64,000 bases of DNA from Burkholderiales bacterium (GTDB lineage: Bacteria > Pseudomonadota > Gammaproteobacteria > Burkholderiales > Burkholderiaceae_E): positions 21,879 through 85,878 of the forward strand of contig JAFKGG010000363.1 of assembly GCA_017307915.1 (NCBI GenBank), in the 5' to 3' direction. The notes under the pieces are model-generated. The model was not told where the DNA came from. It did not search any database and saw nothing but the letters and a program-made list of their open reading frames with translations. Numbering within the stretch: the stretch's first letter is position 1; every line of letters begins with the position of its first letter. Below, one piece after another: positions 1 to 9,333 of the stretch. The translations under genes and the position numbers were made by a program.

Positions 1-2301
1 TGCCGTGCCGTCACGATCGCGCCGCTGACTTCGCGCGCCGCCTATTCGCGCTTCGTGATGCGCGAATTGTTGCAGCACGTGCATACCCCGCATCTGCTGC
101 TGATCCAGTGGGACGGCTACGTGGTGAACCCGGCGGCGTGGCTCGAATCGTTTCGCGATTACGACTACATCGGCGCGCGCTGGGGGGCGCATCAAGACGG
201 CCTGGACGTCGGCAACGGCGGTTTTTCGCTGCGTTCGCGCCGGCTGCTCGAAGCCCTGCAGGATCCGGCCATCGAACAGTTCGAACCCGAAGACGAAGTC
301 ATCTGCCGCCGCTATCGGCCGCTGCTGGAACAGCGCTACGGCATCCGCTTCGCGCCGGCGGCCGTCGCCGATCGCTTCTCGTTCGAGACCACCTATCCGA
401 ACGGCACGCCGTTCGGTTTTCATGGTCTGTTCAACATGTGGCTGTTCGTGCGCGACGACGAACTGCCGACGCTGGCTGCGATGATGCCGGCGCCGGTGGT
501 CGGCTCGGTGCAGTATGCGCAGCTGATCAAGAACTATCTGGATCTGAAGCGGCCCCATGCCGCTGTCGCGCTGCTGCAGCGGCGCTTGCAGTGCCAGCCG
601 CAGGATCGCGAGGCCGCAGCCTTGCTGGCGCGCTTGCAGGCGGCGGCCCAGTCATCGGCGTCGCCACGCGCGGCCGCCGCCCCGGCCGCGTCGCCCGCTG
701 CGGCGGCGCGCGCGGTCGGGCGCAACGACCCCTGCCCGTGCGGTAGCGGCAAGCGCTACAAGCAGTGCTGCGGTGCCCTGAGCGGCGATGCGGCAGGCAA
801 TGGCGCCGCGGCGGGCAATAGTGCCGCCGCCGGCGCGCAAAACAGCGACCAGGCTGCCCAAGCCGGTCCGCAGCAACTGCTTGCCGCCGCGATGCAACTG
901 CACCAGGCCGGCCAGCTCGATCGCGCACGCGCGCTGTACGAACGCGTGCTGGCATTCGAAGCCAATGCAACGGCCGAGCATTATCTGGGCGTCATCGAGC
1001 TGCAACGGGGCCGCGCCGCCGACGGCGAGCGCCGCATTCGCGCGGCCATCGAGCGCGAGCCCGGCAACGTCGACTTCCACAACAACCTCGGGTTGGCCTT
1101 GCGCGCGCAAGACCGGCTCGACGAAGCGATCGCCGCCTATCGCGCCGCCATCGCCTTGTCCGAGGCCTATGCGCCGGCCTGGAACAATCTCGCGCTCGAT
1201 CTGCAACAGCTTGGCCGCGTCGACGAAGCGATCGAATGCTTCGACCGCGCCATCGCGATCAAGAACGATTTTGCCCAGGCGCATTTCAGCCGTGCCTTGG
1301 CGCTGCTGCTGAAAGGCGATTTCGAGAACGGCTGGGTCGGCTACGAATGGCGTATCGGCTGCCCCGAGTATGGCCCGCAGCGGCTGCTGCTGAAGGATCG
1401 CCCTGATCGCCGCTACTGGCAGGGCGAGCCGCTGGCCGGCAAGACGCTGCTGCTGCGCGCCGAGCAGGGCCTGGGCGACACCGTGCAGTTCGTGCGTTAT
1501 GCCGACGCGCTGGCGCAGCTCGGCGCGACCGTGCTGGTCGAGACCGCCGACGCCGGCCTGGCCGAGCTGTTGCGCAGCGCGCCTGGCGTGGCGCAGACCT
1601 GCATGCCGGGTTCGGGCACGCCGCTGCCGGCCAGCGACTATTACTGCTGCATGATGAGCCTGCCGCGCCTGCTGGGCACGACGCTGGCGAACGTGCCGGC
1701 GCCGCGCAGCTATCTCCGGGCCGATGAGGCACGGCGCGAGTCATGGCGTGCGCGTCTGGCGACGCTGGACAAGCAGACTGTTGCGCGCGCAACGATCGAG
1801 GGCGGCTCATTGCCCGCGACGCAGGCCGGCATCAACGGCCCACGCCGCCGCATCGGCCTTGCATGGGCCGGCAATCCCAATCATGCCAACGATAGCAAGC
1901 GCTCGTGCCCGCTTGCCGAGCTGGCACCGCTGTTCGATCTGCCCGGCATCGACTGGATCAGCCTGCAGAAGGGCTCGGCGCAGGCGCAATTGCAGGCCGT
2001 GCCGAACGCACCGGTCGACTGGTCGGCCGATCTGCACAGCTATGCCGACACGGCGGCACTGATCGCCGAGCTCGATCTGGTCATCAGCGTCGATACCTCG
2101 GTGGCGCACGTGGCCGGCGCGCTCGGCGTGCCGGTCTGGGTGATGCTGCCGTTCGCGCCCGATTTCCGCTGGCTGCTCGATCGCAGCGACAATCCCTGGT
2201 ATCCGGAGGCGCGGCTGTTCCGGCAGGCACGCCGCTCGGACTGGGGCTCGGTGGTGCAGGCGCTGCGCAGCGCGCTGACTACGCAAGCGCCGCGGCGATG
2301 A
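1..2301 (+). CDS. DUF5672 / SEC-C / TPR / glycosyltransferase-like multidomain protein (5' end outside window)
   Basis: The reading frame is open from base 1, and the residues before the GTG at 55 (ITAPLTS-like and AAYSRF stretches) continue the DUF5672 fold, so the gene starts upstream of the window. Counting from the GTG, residues 1-150 form the DUF5672 core (QWDGYV, YDYIGARW and VGNGGFSLRSRRLL blocks), a probable glycan-modifying domain. Residues 222-240 are a zinc-binding SEC-C motif (GRNDPCPCGSGKRYKQCCG). Residues 270-420 are TPR repeats, and 430-748 resemble the C-terminal half of heptosyltransferase-like GT-B enzymes that often follow TPRs. Ala-rich linkers join the modules. The family composition suggests a cytoplasmic enzyme acting on surface glycans or glycoproteins. 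The substrate is unknown and the exact activity is inference. Confidence 0.75.
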   Translation, partial: CRAVTIAPLTSRAAYSRFVMRELLQHVHTPHLLLIQWDGYVVNPAAWLESFRDYDYIGARWGAHQDGLDVGNGGFSLRSRRLLEALQDPAIEQFEPEDEVICRRYRPLLEQRYGIRFAPAAVADRFSFETTYPNGTPFGFHGLFNMWLFVRDDELPTLAAMMPAPVVGSVQYAQLIKNYLDLKRPHAAVALLQRRLQCQPQDREAAALLARLQAAAQSSASPRAAAAPAASPAAAARAVGRNDPCPCGSGKRYKQCCGALSGDAAGNGAAAGNSAAAGAQNSDQAAQAGPQQLLAAAMQLHQAGQLDRARALYERVLAFEANATAEHYLGVIELQRGRAADGERRIRAAIEREPGNVDFHNNLGLALRAQDRLDEAIAAYRAAIALSEAYAPAWNNLALDLQQLGRVDEAIECFDRAIAIKNDFAQAHFSRALALLLKGDFENGWVGYEWRIGCPEYGPQRLLLKDRPDRRYWQGEPLAGKTLLLRAEQGLGDTVQFVRYADALAQLGATVLVETADAGLAELLRSAPGVAQTCMPGSGTPLPASDYYCCMMSLPRLLGTTLANVPAPRSYLRADEARRESWRARLATLDKQTVARATIEGGSLPATQAGINGPRRRIGLAWAGNPNHANDSKRSCPLAELAPLFDLPGIDWISLQKGSAQAQLQAVPNAPVDWSADLHSYADTAALIAELDLVISVDTSVAHVAGALGVPVWVMLPFAPDFRWLLDRSDNPWYPEARLFRQARRSDWGSVVQALRSALTTQAPRR

Positions 2302-2416
2302 GGCCGTGCGCGGGGCCGGCCCGGCAGTCCGGCGGCCGCCCTCGCGACCGGCGCCGATGCTGGCCACCGCCGGCGCTTTAGAATCGTCGAACAGACAACG
2401 CACAAGGAGCGGCTCC

Positions 2417-3664
2417 ATGGCAGACCAAGGGCCCAGCACGCCGCCGCCGGCCGGACACGATGGCGCCGCCGGCCCGCTGGCCGGCGTGCGCGTCATCGAC
2501 ATCACTTCGGTGTTCATGGGGCCGTCGGCGACCCAGTATCTCGGTGATCTCGGTGCCGACGTGATCAAGGTCGAGCCGCAGGGCGGCGACGTCATCCGCG
2601 GCATCGGCCCCTGCGGCAACCAGCGGTTGGGGCCGCTGTTCATTGGGCTGAACCGCAACAAGCGCAGCCTGGCGATCGACCTGAAGAGCGAAGCCGGCCG
2701 CGCCGCGCTGCTCAAGCTTGCGCAGACGGCGGACGTGCTGGCCTACAACGTGCGGCCGCAGGCGATGCAGCGGCTGGGGCTCGGCTATGAAGACCTGGCG
2801 GTGGTCAATCCGCGGCTGATCTACGTCGGCATGTTCGGTTTTTCGCAGCGCGGCCGTTACGCGGCCAATGCCGCGTTCGACGATCTGATCCAGGCCGCCT
2901 GCGCGCTGCCGCAGGCGATGGCGCTGGGCAGCGGCGACGTGCCTCGCTATCTGCCGATCACCATCGCCGACCGCTCGGTGGGCATCTACGCGTTCGGCGT
3001 GATCAGCGCTGCGCTGTACAGCCGCGAGCGCACCGGCCGCGGCCAGCGCATCGACGTGCCGATGTTCGAGACCATGGTGCCCTACGTACTGGGCGATCAC
3101 CTGTTCGGCCACACCTTCGTGCCGGCCAAGGGCGACTTCGGCTATCCGCGGCTGCTCACGCCGCAGCGTCGGCCCTATCGCACGCGCGACGGCTACGTCT
3201 GCTGCCTGATCTATACCGACGATCAATGGCGTGCCTTCCTGTCGAAGGTGGGGCGCGGCGACCTGTTCGACAGCGACCCGCGCTTTGCCGACATCACGGC
3301 GCGCACGCGCCACATCGATGCGCTGTACGGCATCGTGTCCGACGAACTGGAACAGCGCAGCACGGCCGAATGGCAGGCACTGCTGGCCGATGCCGACATT
3401 CCGGTGTTTCCGGTGCATACCTTCGAATCGCTGCTCGACGATCCGCATCTGAACGACATCGGTTTCTTCAGCGAAGCCGAACATCCGCAGGTCGGCACGA
3501 TCCGGCAGATGGCAGTGCCCAGCGAATGGTCGGGAACGCCGCCGCCCGGTGCCACGAGGCCCGCGCCGCGCTTGGGCGAGCACAGCCGCGAAGTGCTGCG
3601 CGAGGCTGGTTATGACGATGCCGCGATCGACGAATTGATCGCGCGCGGCATCGCGTTCGATTGA
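2417..3664 (+). CDS. CaiB/BaiF (family III) CoA-transferase
   Basis: The protein (415 aa) has the class III CoA-transferase fold: an N-terminal Rossmann part with GPSATQYLGDLGADVIKVE, the RNKRSLAIDLKS block, and AAFDDLIQAA, whose first Asp lies where the catalytic aspartate of formyl-CoA transferase is found. Such enzymes move CoA between a carboxylate and an acyl-CoA in the cytoplasm. The start is the ATG at 2417, which follows AAGGAG at 2404-2409. A longer open frame back to 2306 has no ribosome site. It is followed 34 bp later by a crotonase and an AtuA-like gene, so it probably activates the acid degraded by this small operon. The acyl substrate cannot be told from the sequence. Confidence 0.88.
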   Translation: MADQGPSTPPPAGHDGAAGPLAGVRVIDITSVFMGPSATQYLGDLGADVIKVEPQGGDVIRGIGPCGNQRLGPLFIGLNRNKRSLAIDLKSEAGRAALLKLAQTADVLAYNVRPQAMQRLGLGYEDLAVVNPRLIYVGMFGFSQRGRYAANAAFDDLIQAACALPQAMALGSGDVPRYLPITIADRSVGIYAFGVISAALYSRERTGRGQRIDVPMFETMVPYVLGDHLFGHTFVPAKGDFGYPRLLTPQRRPYRTRDGYVCCLIYTDDQWRAFLSKVGRGDLFDSDPRFADITARTRHIDALYGIVSDELEQRSTAEWQALLADADIPVFPVHTFESLLDDPHLNDIGFFSEAEHPQVGTIRQMAVPSEWSGTPPPGATRPAPRLGEHSREVLREAGYDDAAIDELIARGIAFD

Positions 3665-3698
3665 AGCGCATCCGCAGGATTCGAAACAGGAGTCGAGT

Positions 3699-4481
3699 GT
3701 GTCCTATCAGTTCATCGATTATTCAGTGACCGAGCAGGTCGCCACCATCGCGTTGAACCGCCCCGAGCGGCGCAATGCGCTTGATCTGACGATGCGCGCC
3801 GAGTTTGCCGATGCGATCGGCACGGCGCTGACCGATGATGCCGTGCGCGTGCTGCTGTTGGCTGGCAATGGCGGCCACTTCTGCGCCGGCGGCGACATGC
3901 GCTCGATGAATCCCGATCAACCGATCGACGGGGTGAATGGCCGGCGCCGCATGAAGTCGCTGCACAAGGCGCTGCGTGCGCTGCTCGAAACCGACAAACC
4001 GGTGATTGCCGCCGTTGACGGCAGCGTCTATGGCGGCGGCTTCGGCATCGCGCTGATGGCCGACATGATCGTGGCCACCGCGCGGGCGCGCTTCTGCCTG
4101 TCGTTCGTGCGCGTCGGATTGGTGCCCGATTGCGGCGTGCTGTATACGCTGCCGCGCGTCATCGGCCTGAACCGCGCCAAGGCATTGGTGATGAGCGGCC
4201 GCGAGATCGACGGCGAACGCGCGCGCGAGATGGGCATCGTCGACGAGGTGGTGGCGCCCGAGGCGCTGCGCGCGCACGCGCAGGCGCTGGGGCGTACGCT
4301 GGCGTCGGGCTCGGCCGACATGCTGGCGATGGCCAAGCATGGCCTGAACCTGTCGCTGGAAAGCGGCATGAATGCCATGTTCGAATATGAAGCCACAGCG
4401 CAGGGCGTGGCGTTTTCATCCGATTTCCATCGCAACGCGGTGCGCGAGTTCCTCAACCGTTCTCGTAAAGACAAGCCATGA
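3699..4481 (+). CDS. Enoyl-CoA hydratase/isomerase family protein, PaaG-like active site
   Basis: This is a 260-aa crotonase-fold protein starting at GTG 3699 after CAGGAGT. The oxyanion-hole segments HFCAGGDM and VYGGGFGIALM are present. The two glutamates used by classical hydratases are replaced: Gly116 sits at the Glu144 position and Phe136 at the Glu164 position. Asp144 in VGLVPD is retained, as in PaaG-type isomerases that use a single Asp. The likely reaction is therefore a double-bond shift in an acyl-CoA rather than water addition, which is an inference from alignment by eye. The gene overlaps the AtuA-like gene by 4 bp (ATGA), so translation is coupled. Confidence 0.87.
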   Translation: MSYQFIDYSVTEQVATIALNRPERRNALDLTMRAEFADAIGTALTDDAVRVLLLAGNGGHFCAGGDMRSMNPDQPIDGVNGRRRMKSLHKALRALLETDKPVIAAVDGSVYGGGFGIALMADMIVATARARFCLSFVRVGLVPDCGVLYTLPRVIGLNRAKALVMSGREIDGERAREMGIVDEVVAPEALRAHAQALGRTLASGSADMLAMAKHGLNLSLESGMNAMFEYEATAQGVAFSSDFHRNAVREFLNRSRKDKP

Positions 4482-6355
4482 CAAGCGCCGGCAATGACAA
4501 GGTGGTGCGCATCGGTGGTGCCTCGGGCTTCTGGGGCGACAGCAGCGTCGGTGCGCCGCAACTGGTGGCCAGTGGCGCCATCGACTATCTGGTGTTCGAC
4601 TATCTGGCCGAGCTGACGATGTCGATCCTGGCCGGCGCGCGCTTGAAGAATCCCGAGGCCGGCTACGCCACCGACTTCGTGACGACGGCGATGCGCTCGG
4701 TGCTGCGCGACGTGGCGGCGGCCGGCATCCGCGTCGTCAGCAATGCCGGCGGCGTCAACCCGCAGGCCTGCGCACGGGCGCTGGCGGCGCTGGCTGCCGA
4801 GCAGGGCGTGGCCGTGAAGATCGCCGTCGTCGAGGGCGACGACGTCAGCGGGCTGCTGCCGGCGCTGCGCGAAGAAGGCGTCACTGAAATGTTCAGCGGC
4901 GCCACGCTGCCGCCGAAGGTGCTCACCGCCAATGCATACCTGGGCGCGCAGCCGGTCAAGGCGGCGCTCGATGCGGGCGCGCAGATCGTCATCACCGGCC
5001 GCTGCGTCGATTCGGCGGTGACGCTGGGCGTATTGATGCACGAGTTCGGCTGGACACCCGATGATCTCGATCCACTGGCCGGCGGCTGCCTGGCCGGCCA
5101 CATCATCGAATGCGGCTGCCAGGCCACCGGCGGGCTGCACACCGATTGGGAATCGGTGCCTGACTGGGCAAACATCGGCTATCCGATCGTCGAGTGCCGC
5201 GCCGACGGCAGCTTCGTTGCGACCAAGCCGGCGGGCACCGGCGGCCTGGTCACGCCGGCCGTGGTCGGCGAGCAGATGCTGTATGAAATCGGCGATCCGG
5301 CTGCCTATCTGCTGCCCGACGTCATCTGCGACTTCACCGCCGTGACGATGGCGCAGGCAGGCGAAGCGCGCGTCGAGGTGCGCGGCGCGCGCGGGCGTGC
5401 GCCCAGTGCTTCGTACAAGGTCAGCGCCACTTATGTCGACGGCTTCAAGTCGAGCGCGCAGCTCACCATCGTCGGCTTCGATGCGGTGGCCAAGGCGCGC
5501 CGCACCGGCGAATCGATTCTGCAACGCACGCGCGGGCTGTTCGAGCGGCTGAGCCTGGGCGACTATACGGCGGCCTATCTGGAAGTGCTCGGCGCCGAAT
5601 CCTGCTATGGCCCGCATGCGCAGCCGGGTGCCTTGGTCACGCGCGAAGCGGTGCTGCGGCTCACCGTCACGCATCGGCGCAAGGAAGCGCTGGAGCTGTT
5701 CGCCCGCGAGATCGCGCCGGCCGGCACCTCGTGGGCGCCGGGCACCACCGGAGCCGGCGGGCGCGCCTCGGTGTCGCCGTCGATCAAGCAGTTTGCGTTT
5801 TTGCTGGACAAGGCACGCGTGGCGGCCAATGTGTCGATCGATGGCGAATCGATCGGGGTGATCGAGCAGCGTTGGGCAGCAGGTGCTGTCGGCGCGGCTG
5901 GCAGCGGCACTGGGGCGGGCACCGGCGCCGGCACTCTGGACGCAAGCGCCGCGACGACGGCGGCGACGGGGGCGGCTGCGACAACTGCAACAACCGCGGC
6001 GACCGCAGACGCAGCCGCTCCCGGCATCGAAGTGCCGCTGATCCGCCTGGCCTACGGCCGCAGCGGCGACAAGGGCGATACCTCGAACATCGGCATCATC
6101 GCGCGCCGCGCCGAATACCTGCCCGCACTGCGCGAGCAACTGACGCCGGCACGCGTTGCCGCGTTTCTGGCGCATCTGGTGGAAGGGCCGGTGACGCGCT
6201 ACGAGGTGCCCGGCGTCGTCGGCTTCAACTTCGTCTGCGAGCGTGCACTGGGCGGTGGCGGTATGGCCTCGCTGCGCAACGATCCGCTAGGCAAGGGGAT
6301 GGCCCAGATCCTGTTGTCGATGCCGGTGAGGGTCGATCCGGCGCTGCTCGACTGA
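4478..6355 (+). CDS. AtuA-like acyclic terpene utilisation family protein (DUF1446) with C-terminal AtuA-like fold domain
   Basis: The protein has 625 aa. Residues 1-460 match the DUF1446/AtuA family (GGASGFWGDSSVGAPQLV near the N-terminus, SNAGGVNPQACA, VITGRCVDSAVTLG). Residues 520-625 carry the separate AtuA-like C-terminal domain (AYGRSGDKGDTSNIGIIAR). A linker of about 50 residues rich in Ala, Thr and Gly joins them, so two units that are separate genes in some genomes are fused here. AtuA is needed for growth on citronellol and geraniol in Pseudomonas, but its reaction is not established. With the upstream CoA-transferase and isomerase it forms a three-gene operon. The usual atu partners (geranyl-CoA carboxylase, AtuD) are not next to it. 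Confidence 0.87.
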   Translation: MTSAGNDKVVRIGGASGFWGDSSVGAPQLVASGAIDYLVFDYLAELTMSILAGARLKNPEAGYATDFVTTAMRSVLRDVAAAGIRVVSNAGGVNPQACARALAALAAEQGVAVKIAVVEGDDVSGLLPALREEGVTEMFSGATLPPKVLTANAYLGAQPVKAALDAGAQIVITGRCVDSAVTLGVLMHEFGWTPDDLDPLAGGCLAGHIIECGCQATGGLHTDWESVPDWANIGYPIVECRADGSFVATKPAGTGGLVTPAVVGEQMLYEIGDPAAYLLPDVICDFTAVTMAQAGEARVEVRGARGRAPSASYKVSATYVDGFKSSAQLTIVGFDAVAKARRTGESILQRTRGLFERLSLGDYTAAYLEVLGAESCYGPHAQPGALVTREAVLRLTVTHRRKEALELFAREIAPAGTSWAPGTTGAGGRASVSPSIKQFAFLLDKARVAANVSIDGESIGVIEQRWAAGAVGAAGSGTGAGTGAGTLDASAATTAATGAAATTATTAATADAAAPGIEVPLIRLAYGRSGDKGDTSNIGIIARRAEYLPALREQLTPARVAAFLAHLVEGPVTRYEVPGVVGFNFVCERALGGGGMASLRNDPLGKGMAQILLSMPVRVDPALLD

Positions 6356-6415
6356 CGCCGAGGATCAGCGGCCGGCGGGGCGCGGCGGCGTGAACGATCG
6401 GAGCGTGAGCAGCGC

Positions 6416-6520
6416 CTAGTCGAGATCGAAGCCTTCGTAGTCGTGAGCGGCGACCTCATCGCAGAACTCGCGATACTTGGGGGCGTCGCCCACGTAGATG
6501 AGCGCCCGCCGTGCAATGAA
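6416..6520 (-). pseudogene. C-terminal remnant resembling a flavin-dependent (Baeyer-Villiger type) monooxygenase
   Basis: Directly downstream of lipA, the minus strand has an open stretch of about 34 codons ending in TAG at 6418-6416. It contains YVGDAPKYREFCDEVAAHDY followed by EGFDLD. This resembles the C-terminal tail of FAD-dependent Baeyer-Villiger/4-hydroxyacetophenone monooxygenases, where a Y-G-G, YR, CDEVAA, YEGF series is common. No ATG or ribosome site lies in frame and the frame runs back into lipA, so the rest of the gene is missing. I take it as a deletion remnant; the resemblance is from memory of the family, not from a search. Confidence 0.42.
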
Positions 6521-6533
6521 GGAAAGGGGCGCG

Positions 6534-7529
6534 TTACTGCGCCGGGCCGACCACTCCCGCCGCATGCGCCTGCTGGTCCGCGTGATAGGAAGAGCGCACC
6601 AGCGCCCCTACCGCCGCGTGCGAGAAACCCAGCGCATAGGCCTCGTCTTCGAGCTGCTTGAACACGTCGGGATGCACGTAGCGCCGCACCGGCAGATGCG
6701 AGTTCGACGGCGCCAGATACTGGCCGATGGTGATCATGTCGATGTCGTGCGCGCGCATGTCGCGCATCACCTGCACGATCTCGTCGTCGGTTTCGCCCAG
6801 GCCCAGCATCAAGCCCGATTTGGTCGGCACGCCGGGCACGCGTTGCTTGAACTCGGCAAGCAGTTTCAGCGAATGCGCGTAGTCGGAACCGGGCCGTGCC
6901 TCGCGATACAGCCGCGGCACGGTTTCCAGGTTGTGGTTCATCACGTCGGGCGGCGCGGCTTCGAGAATGGCCAAGGCACGATCGAGGCGGCCGCGGAAGT
7001 CGGGCACCAGCACCTCGATCTGCGTGCGCGGCGACAGCTCGCGCACGCGGCGGATGCAGTCGACGAAGTGGCCGGCGCCGCCGTCGCGCAGGTCATCGCG
7101 ATCGACGCTGGTGATCACCACGTACGACAGTTGCAAGGCCGCGATCGTGCGCGCCAGGTTCTCGGGCTCGTCGGCATCGAGCGGGTCGGGGCGGCCGTGG
7201 CCCACGTCGCAGAACGGGCAGCGCCGCGTGCACTTGTCGCCCATGATCATGAAGGTGGCCGTGCCCTTGCCGAAGCACTCGCCGATGTTCGGACACGAGG
7301 CTTCCTCGCACACCGTGTGCAGCTTGTGTTCGCGCAGGATCTGCTTGATCTCGTAGAAGCGCGTGTTGTGCGAGCCGGCGCGCACGCGGATCCAGTCGGG
7401 CTTTTTCAGCACCTCGGTGATCGGCACCACCTTGATCGGGATGCGCGAGGTCTTGCCGGCGCCTTTCTGCTTGGTGCTGGGATCGTAGGCGGTGCCGTCG
7501 ATGGGCGACGGCTGCGGAGAAACGGTCAT
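6534..7529 (-). CDS. lipA: Lipoyl synthase
   Basis: Radical-SAM enzyme of 331 aa that inserts two sulfur atoms into octanoyl chains on lipoyl domains of dehydrogenase complexes. Both cluster motifs are present: [12 protein letters not shown] binds the auxiliary [4Fe-4S] cluster consumed as sulfur donor, and CTRRCPFC binds the SAM cluster. VRSSYHADQ near the C-terminus supplies the conserved Ser ligand. The start is ATG 7529, which overlaps the lipB stop by 4 bp (ATGA). A frame extending to 7718 is only shadow sequence over lipB. Length and motifs are normal for the family. Confidence 0.97.
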   Translation of the reverse strand: MTVSPQPSPIDGTAYDPSTKQKGAGKTSRIPIKVVPITEVLKKPDWIRVRAGSHNTRFYEIKQILREHKLHTVCEEASCPNIGECFGKGTATFMIMGDKCTRRCPFCDVGHGRPDPLDADEPENLARTIAALQLSYVVITSVDRDDLRDGGAGHFVDCIRRVRELSPRTQIEVLVPDFRGRLDRALAILEAAPPDVMNHNLETVPRLYREARPGSDYAHSLKLLAEFKQRVPGVPTKSGLMLGLGETDDEIVQVMRDMRAHDIDMITIGQYLAPSNSHLPVRRYVHPDVFKQLEDEAYALGFSHAAVGALVRSSYHADQQAHAAGVVGPAQ

Positions 7530-8170
7530 GTCTTGCTTTCGATGTGCCCGGCCAACACGCGGCCGAAGGCTGCGGCCACTGCTGCGACGTCGGGTTCGGC
7601 GTCGCCGGTGCACTGGCGCAGATCGGTCACGGCCAAGCCCGGATAGCCGCAGGGGTCGATGCGGGAAAACGGTTCGAGATCCATCGCCACGTTCAGCGCT
7701 ACGCCGTGGTAGCTGCAACCGCGCGAGATCTTGATGCCCAGCGAGGCGATTTTAGCGCCGGCCGACCCGTCGGGCTGCGCCAGGTAGACGCCGGGCGCGG
7801 CCGGGCGACGGGTGGCGGCGACGCCGTAGCCGGCCAGCAGGTCGATGGCGGCGTCTTCGATGCGGCTGACGAAGTCGCGCACCGTCAGGTGGCGCCGGCG
7901 CAGATCGATCATCAGATAGGCCACCACCTGCCCCGGGCCGTGATAGGTGACCTGGCCGCCACGCTCGGTGCGCAGCACCGGAATATCGCCCGGTGTGAGT
8001 ACATGCTCTTCGCGAGAGGCTTGCCCCATCGTGTAGACGCTGGGGTGCTCGACCAACCAGATTTCGTCAGCCGCGGCCGGCTGGCGCTCGGCCGTGAAGC
8101 GGCGCATGGCGTCTAGCGTGGGCAGATAGTCGGTGGGGCGGAACGGGTGGATCAGGATCGGCGGAACCAT
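7526..8170 (-). CDS. lipB: Octanoyltransferase
   Basis: LipB (214 aa) moves octanoyl from acyl carrier protein to apo lipoyl domains, the step before LipA. Seen in the sequence: the [16 protein letters not shown] core, the catalytic Cys in [13 protein letters not shown], and the partner Lys in KIASLGIKI. It is translationally coupled to lipA. In many betaproteobacteria lipB directly follows ybeD; here ybeD lies at 12839 and about 4.7 kb of unrelated genes intervene. Confidence 0.97.
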   Translation of the reverse strand: MVPPILIHPFRPTDYLPTLDAMRRFTAERQPAAADEIWLVEHPSVYTMGQASREEHVLTPGDIPVLRTERGGQVTYHGPGQVVAYLMIDLRRRHLTVRDFVSRIEDAAIDLLAGYGVAATRRPAAPGVYLAQPDGSAGAKIASLGIKISRGCSYHGVALNVAMDLEPFSRIDPCGYPGLAVTDLRQCTGDAEPDVAAVAAAFGRVLAGHIESKT

Positions 8171-8234
8171 TCGTGCACCTTAGCGCGAAACGGCTGAGTG
8201 TCCCAGCGCGCGCGGCCGCGTAACCGAGCGCAGA

Positions 8235-9185
8235 TCAAGGCTCAGGCAGCGGATGGCTGCGCATCCAATCGGCCATGAATTCCAGCGCCGCACGCACCCG
8301 CCGTGGCATCGCGCGATGTGCCGGATACACCACCCAGACGCTCGGGCCTTCGGTTTCGAATTCCGGCAGCAGCCGCAGCAGGTTGCCGTTCTTCAGCTCG
8401 GTGGCTACCAGCGCACCCGGCATCTGCACGATGCCGGTGCCGGCCAGCGCCGCCATGATCAGTTGATACGCGACGTCGCTCTTGATGCGGCCGCGCACGG
8501 CCCGCTCGTGCACGCCGCCGTCGGGCAGCGCGAAGCGCCATGGCCACTCGCTGCCTTGCGCATCGACCAGCGTGATGCAGTCGTGCGCGGCCAGTTCGTC
8601 GAGCGTGCGCGGCGCCAGCCGCCGCGCCAGATAGGACGGCGCTGCTACCGTGGCCAGCTTGCTGCCGCCGATCTTGCGGCCGGCCAGCGTTGCATCGTCG
8701 ACTTCGCCGATCACCACCGCGCAATCGACGCGCTGCGAGTAGAAGTCGGCCAGCGTCTGCAACTGCACGAGCTGCACCGATAGCTCGGTGTGCGTGCGCA
8801 GGAACTCATGCAGCATCGGCATCATCAGATGAATGCCGATGGTGGGCGGCACGCCGATGCGCAGCAGCCCCTTCAATTGCCGGCTGGTTTCGGTGGCCAG
8901 CTCGCCGGCCTGCTGCATCAGCGCCAGGCCCTCGCGGCAGCGTTCATAGAACAGGTGGCCTTCATCGGTCATGCGCAGCCGGCGCGTGCTGCGCACCAGC
9001 AGCCGTACCCCCAGGTCGCGCTCGAGCCGGCTGACCGCCTTGCTCACCCCCGAAGCGGTGAGCCCGCCGTCGGCCGCCGCGCCGCTGAAGCTGCCGGCAT
9101 CGACGGTGGCGACGAACAGGGTGGCGTCGGCCAGCGCGAACGGTGGCGTGGGCAAGGGCGTGGCGGCGGTGCTGTGCTTGTCCAT
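8235..9185 (-). CDS. LysR family transcriptional regulator
   Basis: The protein (316 aa) has an N-terminal winged helix (ATLFVATVDAGSFSGAA, then SGVSKAVSRLERDLGVRLLV) and a periplasmic-binding-fold effector domain. I chose ATG 9185; a GTG at 9224 would add 13 residues but falls within the palindrome CACTAATCAGTG at 9222-9233, a likely operator, so the shorter start is better. It is transcribed away from the small exported protein at 9334 and lies next to a fumarylacetoacetase-fold gene and a Bug receptor, which are plausible targets. The inducer is unknown. Confidence 0.92.
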   Translation of the reverse strand: MDKHSTAATPLPTPPFALADATLFVATVDAGSFSGAAADGGLTASGVSKAVSRLERDLGVRLLVRSTRRLRMTDEGHLFYERCREGLALMQQAGELATETSRQLKGLLRIGVPPTIGIHLMMPMLHEFLRTHTELSVQLVQLQTLADFYSQRVDCAVVIGEVDDATLAGRKIGGSKLATVAAPSYLARRLAPRTLDELAAHDCITLVDAQGSEWPWRFALPDGGVHERAVRGRIKSDVAYQLIMAALAGTGIVQMPGALVATELKNGNLLRLLPEFETEGPSVWVVYPAHRAMPRRVRAALEFMADWMRSHPLPEP

Positions 9186-9221
9186 GTCGGACAGCTTACA
9201 CCCGAATTGCGGACTGACAGT

Positions 9222-9233
9222 CACTAATCAGTG
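9222..9233. promoter_or_regulatory. Palindrome CACTAATCAGTG, candidate LysR operator
   Basis: A perfect 4+4 inverted repeat (CACT-AATC-AGTG) with further symmetry outside (AGT and ACT) lies between the LysR gene and the divergently transcribed gene at 9334. Position and symmetry fit a LysR box. Binding is inferred. Confidence 0.4.
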
Positions 9234-9333
9234 GACTATGACCGCCTTACTCCCATCGATTTTGGACTGCACAATCCACCCCATCGACGCTCGCTGTGAA
9301 CGCCGAGTCAAACGAAACCGCAAGGAAAGCATC

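Noticed and set aside
4028-6175. 715-codon open frame on the minus strand
   Set aside because: It lies antisense to the well-supported crotonase and AtuA genes, has Arg/Ala-rich composition typical of GC-rich shadow frames, and no ribosome site.
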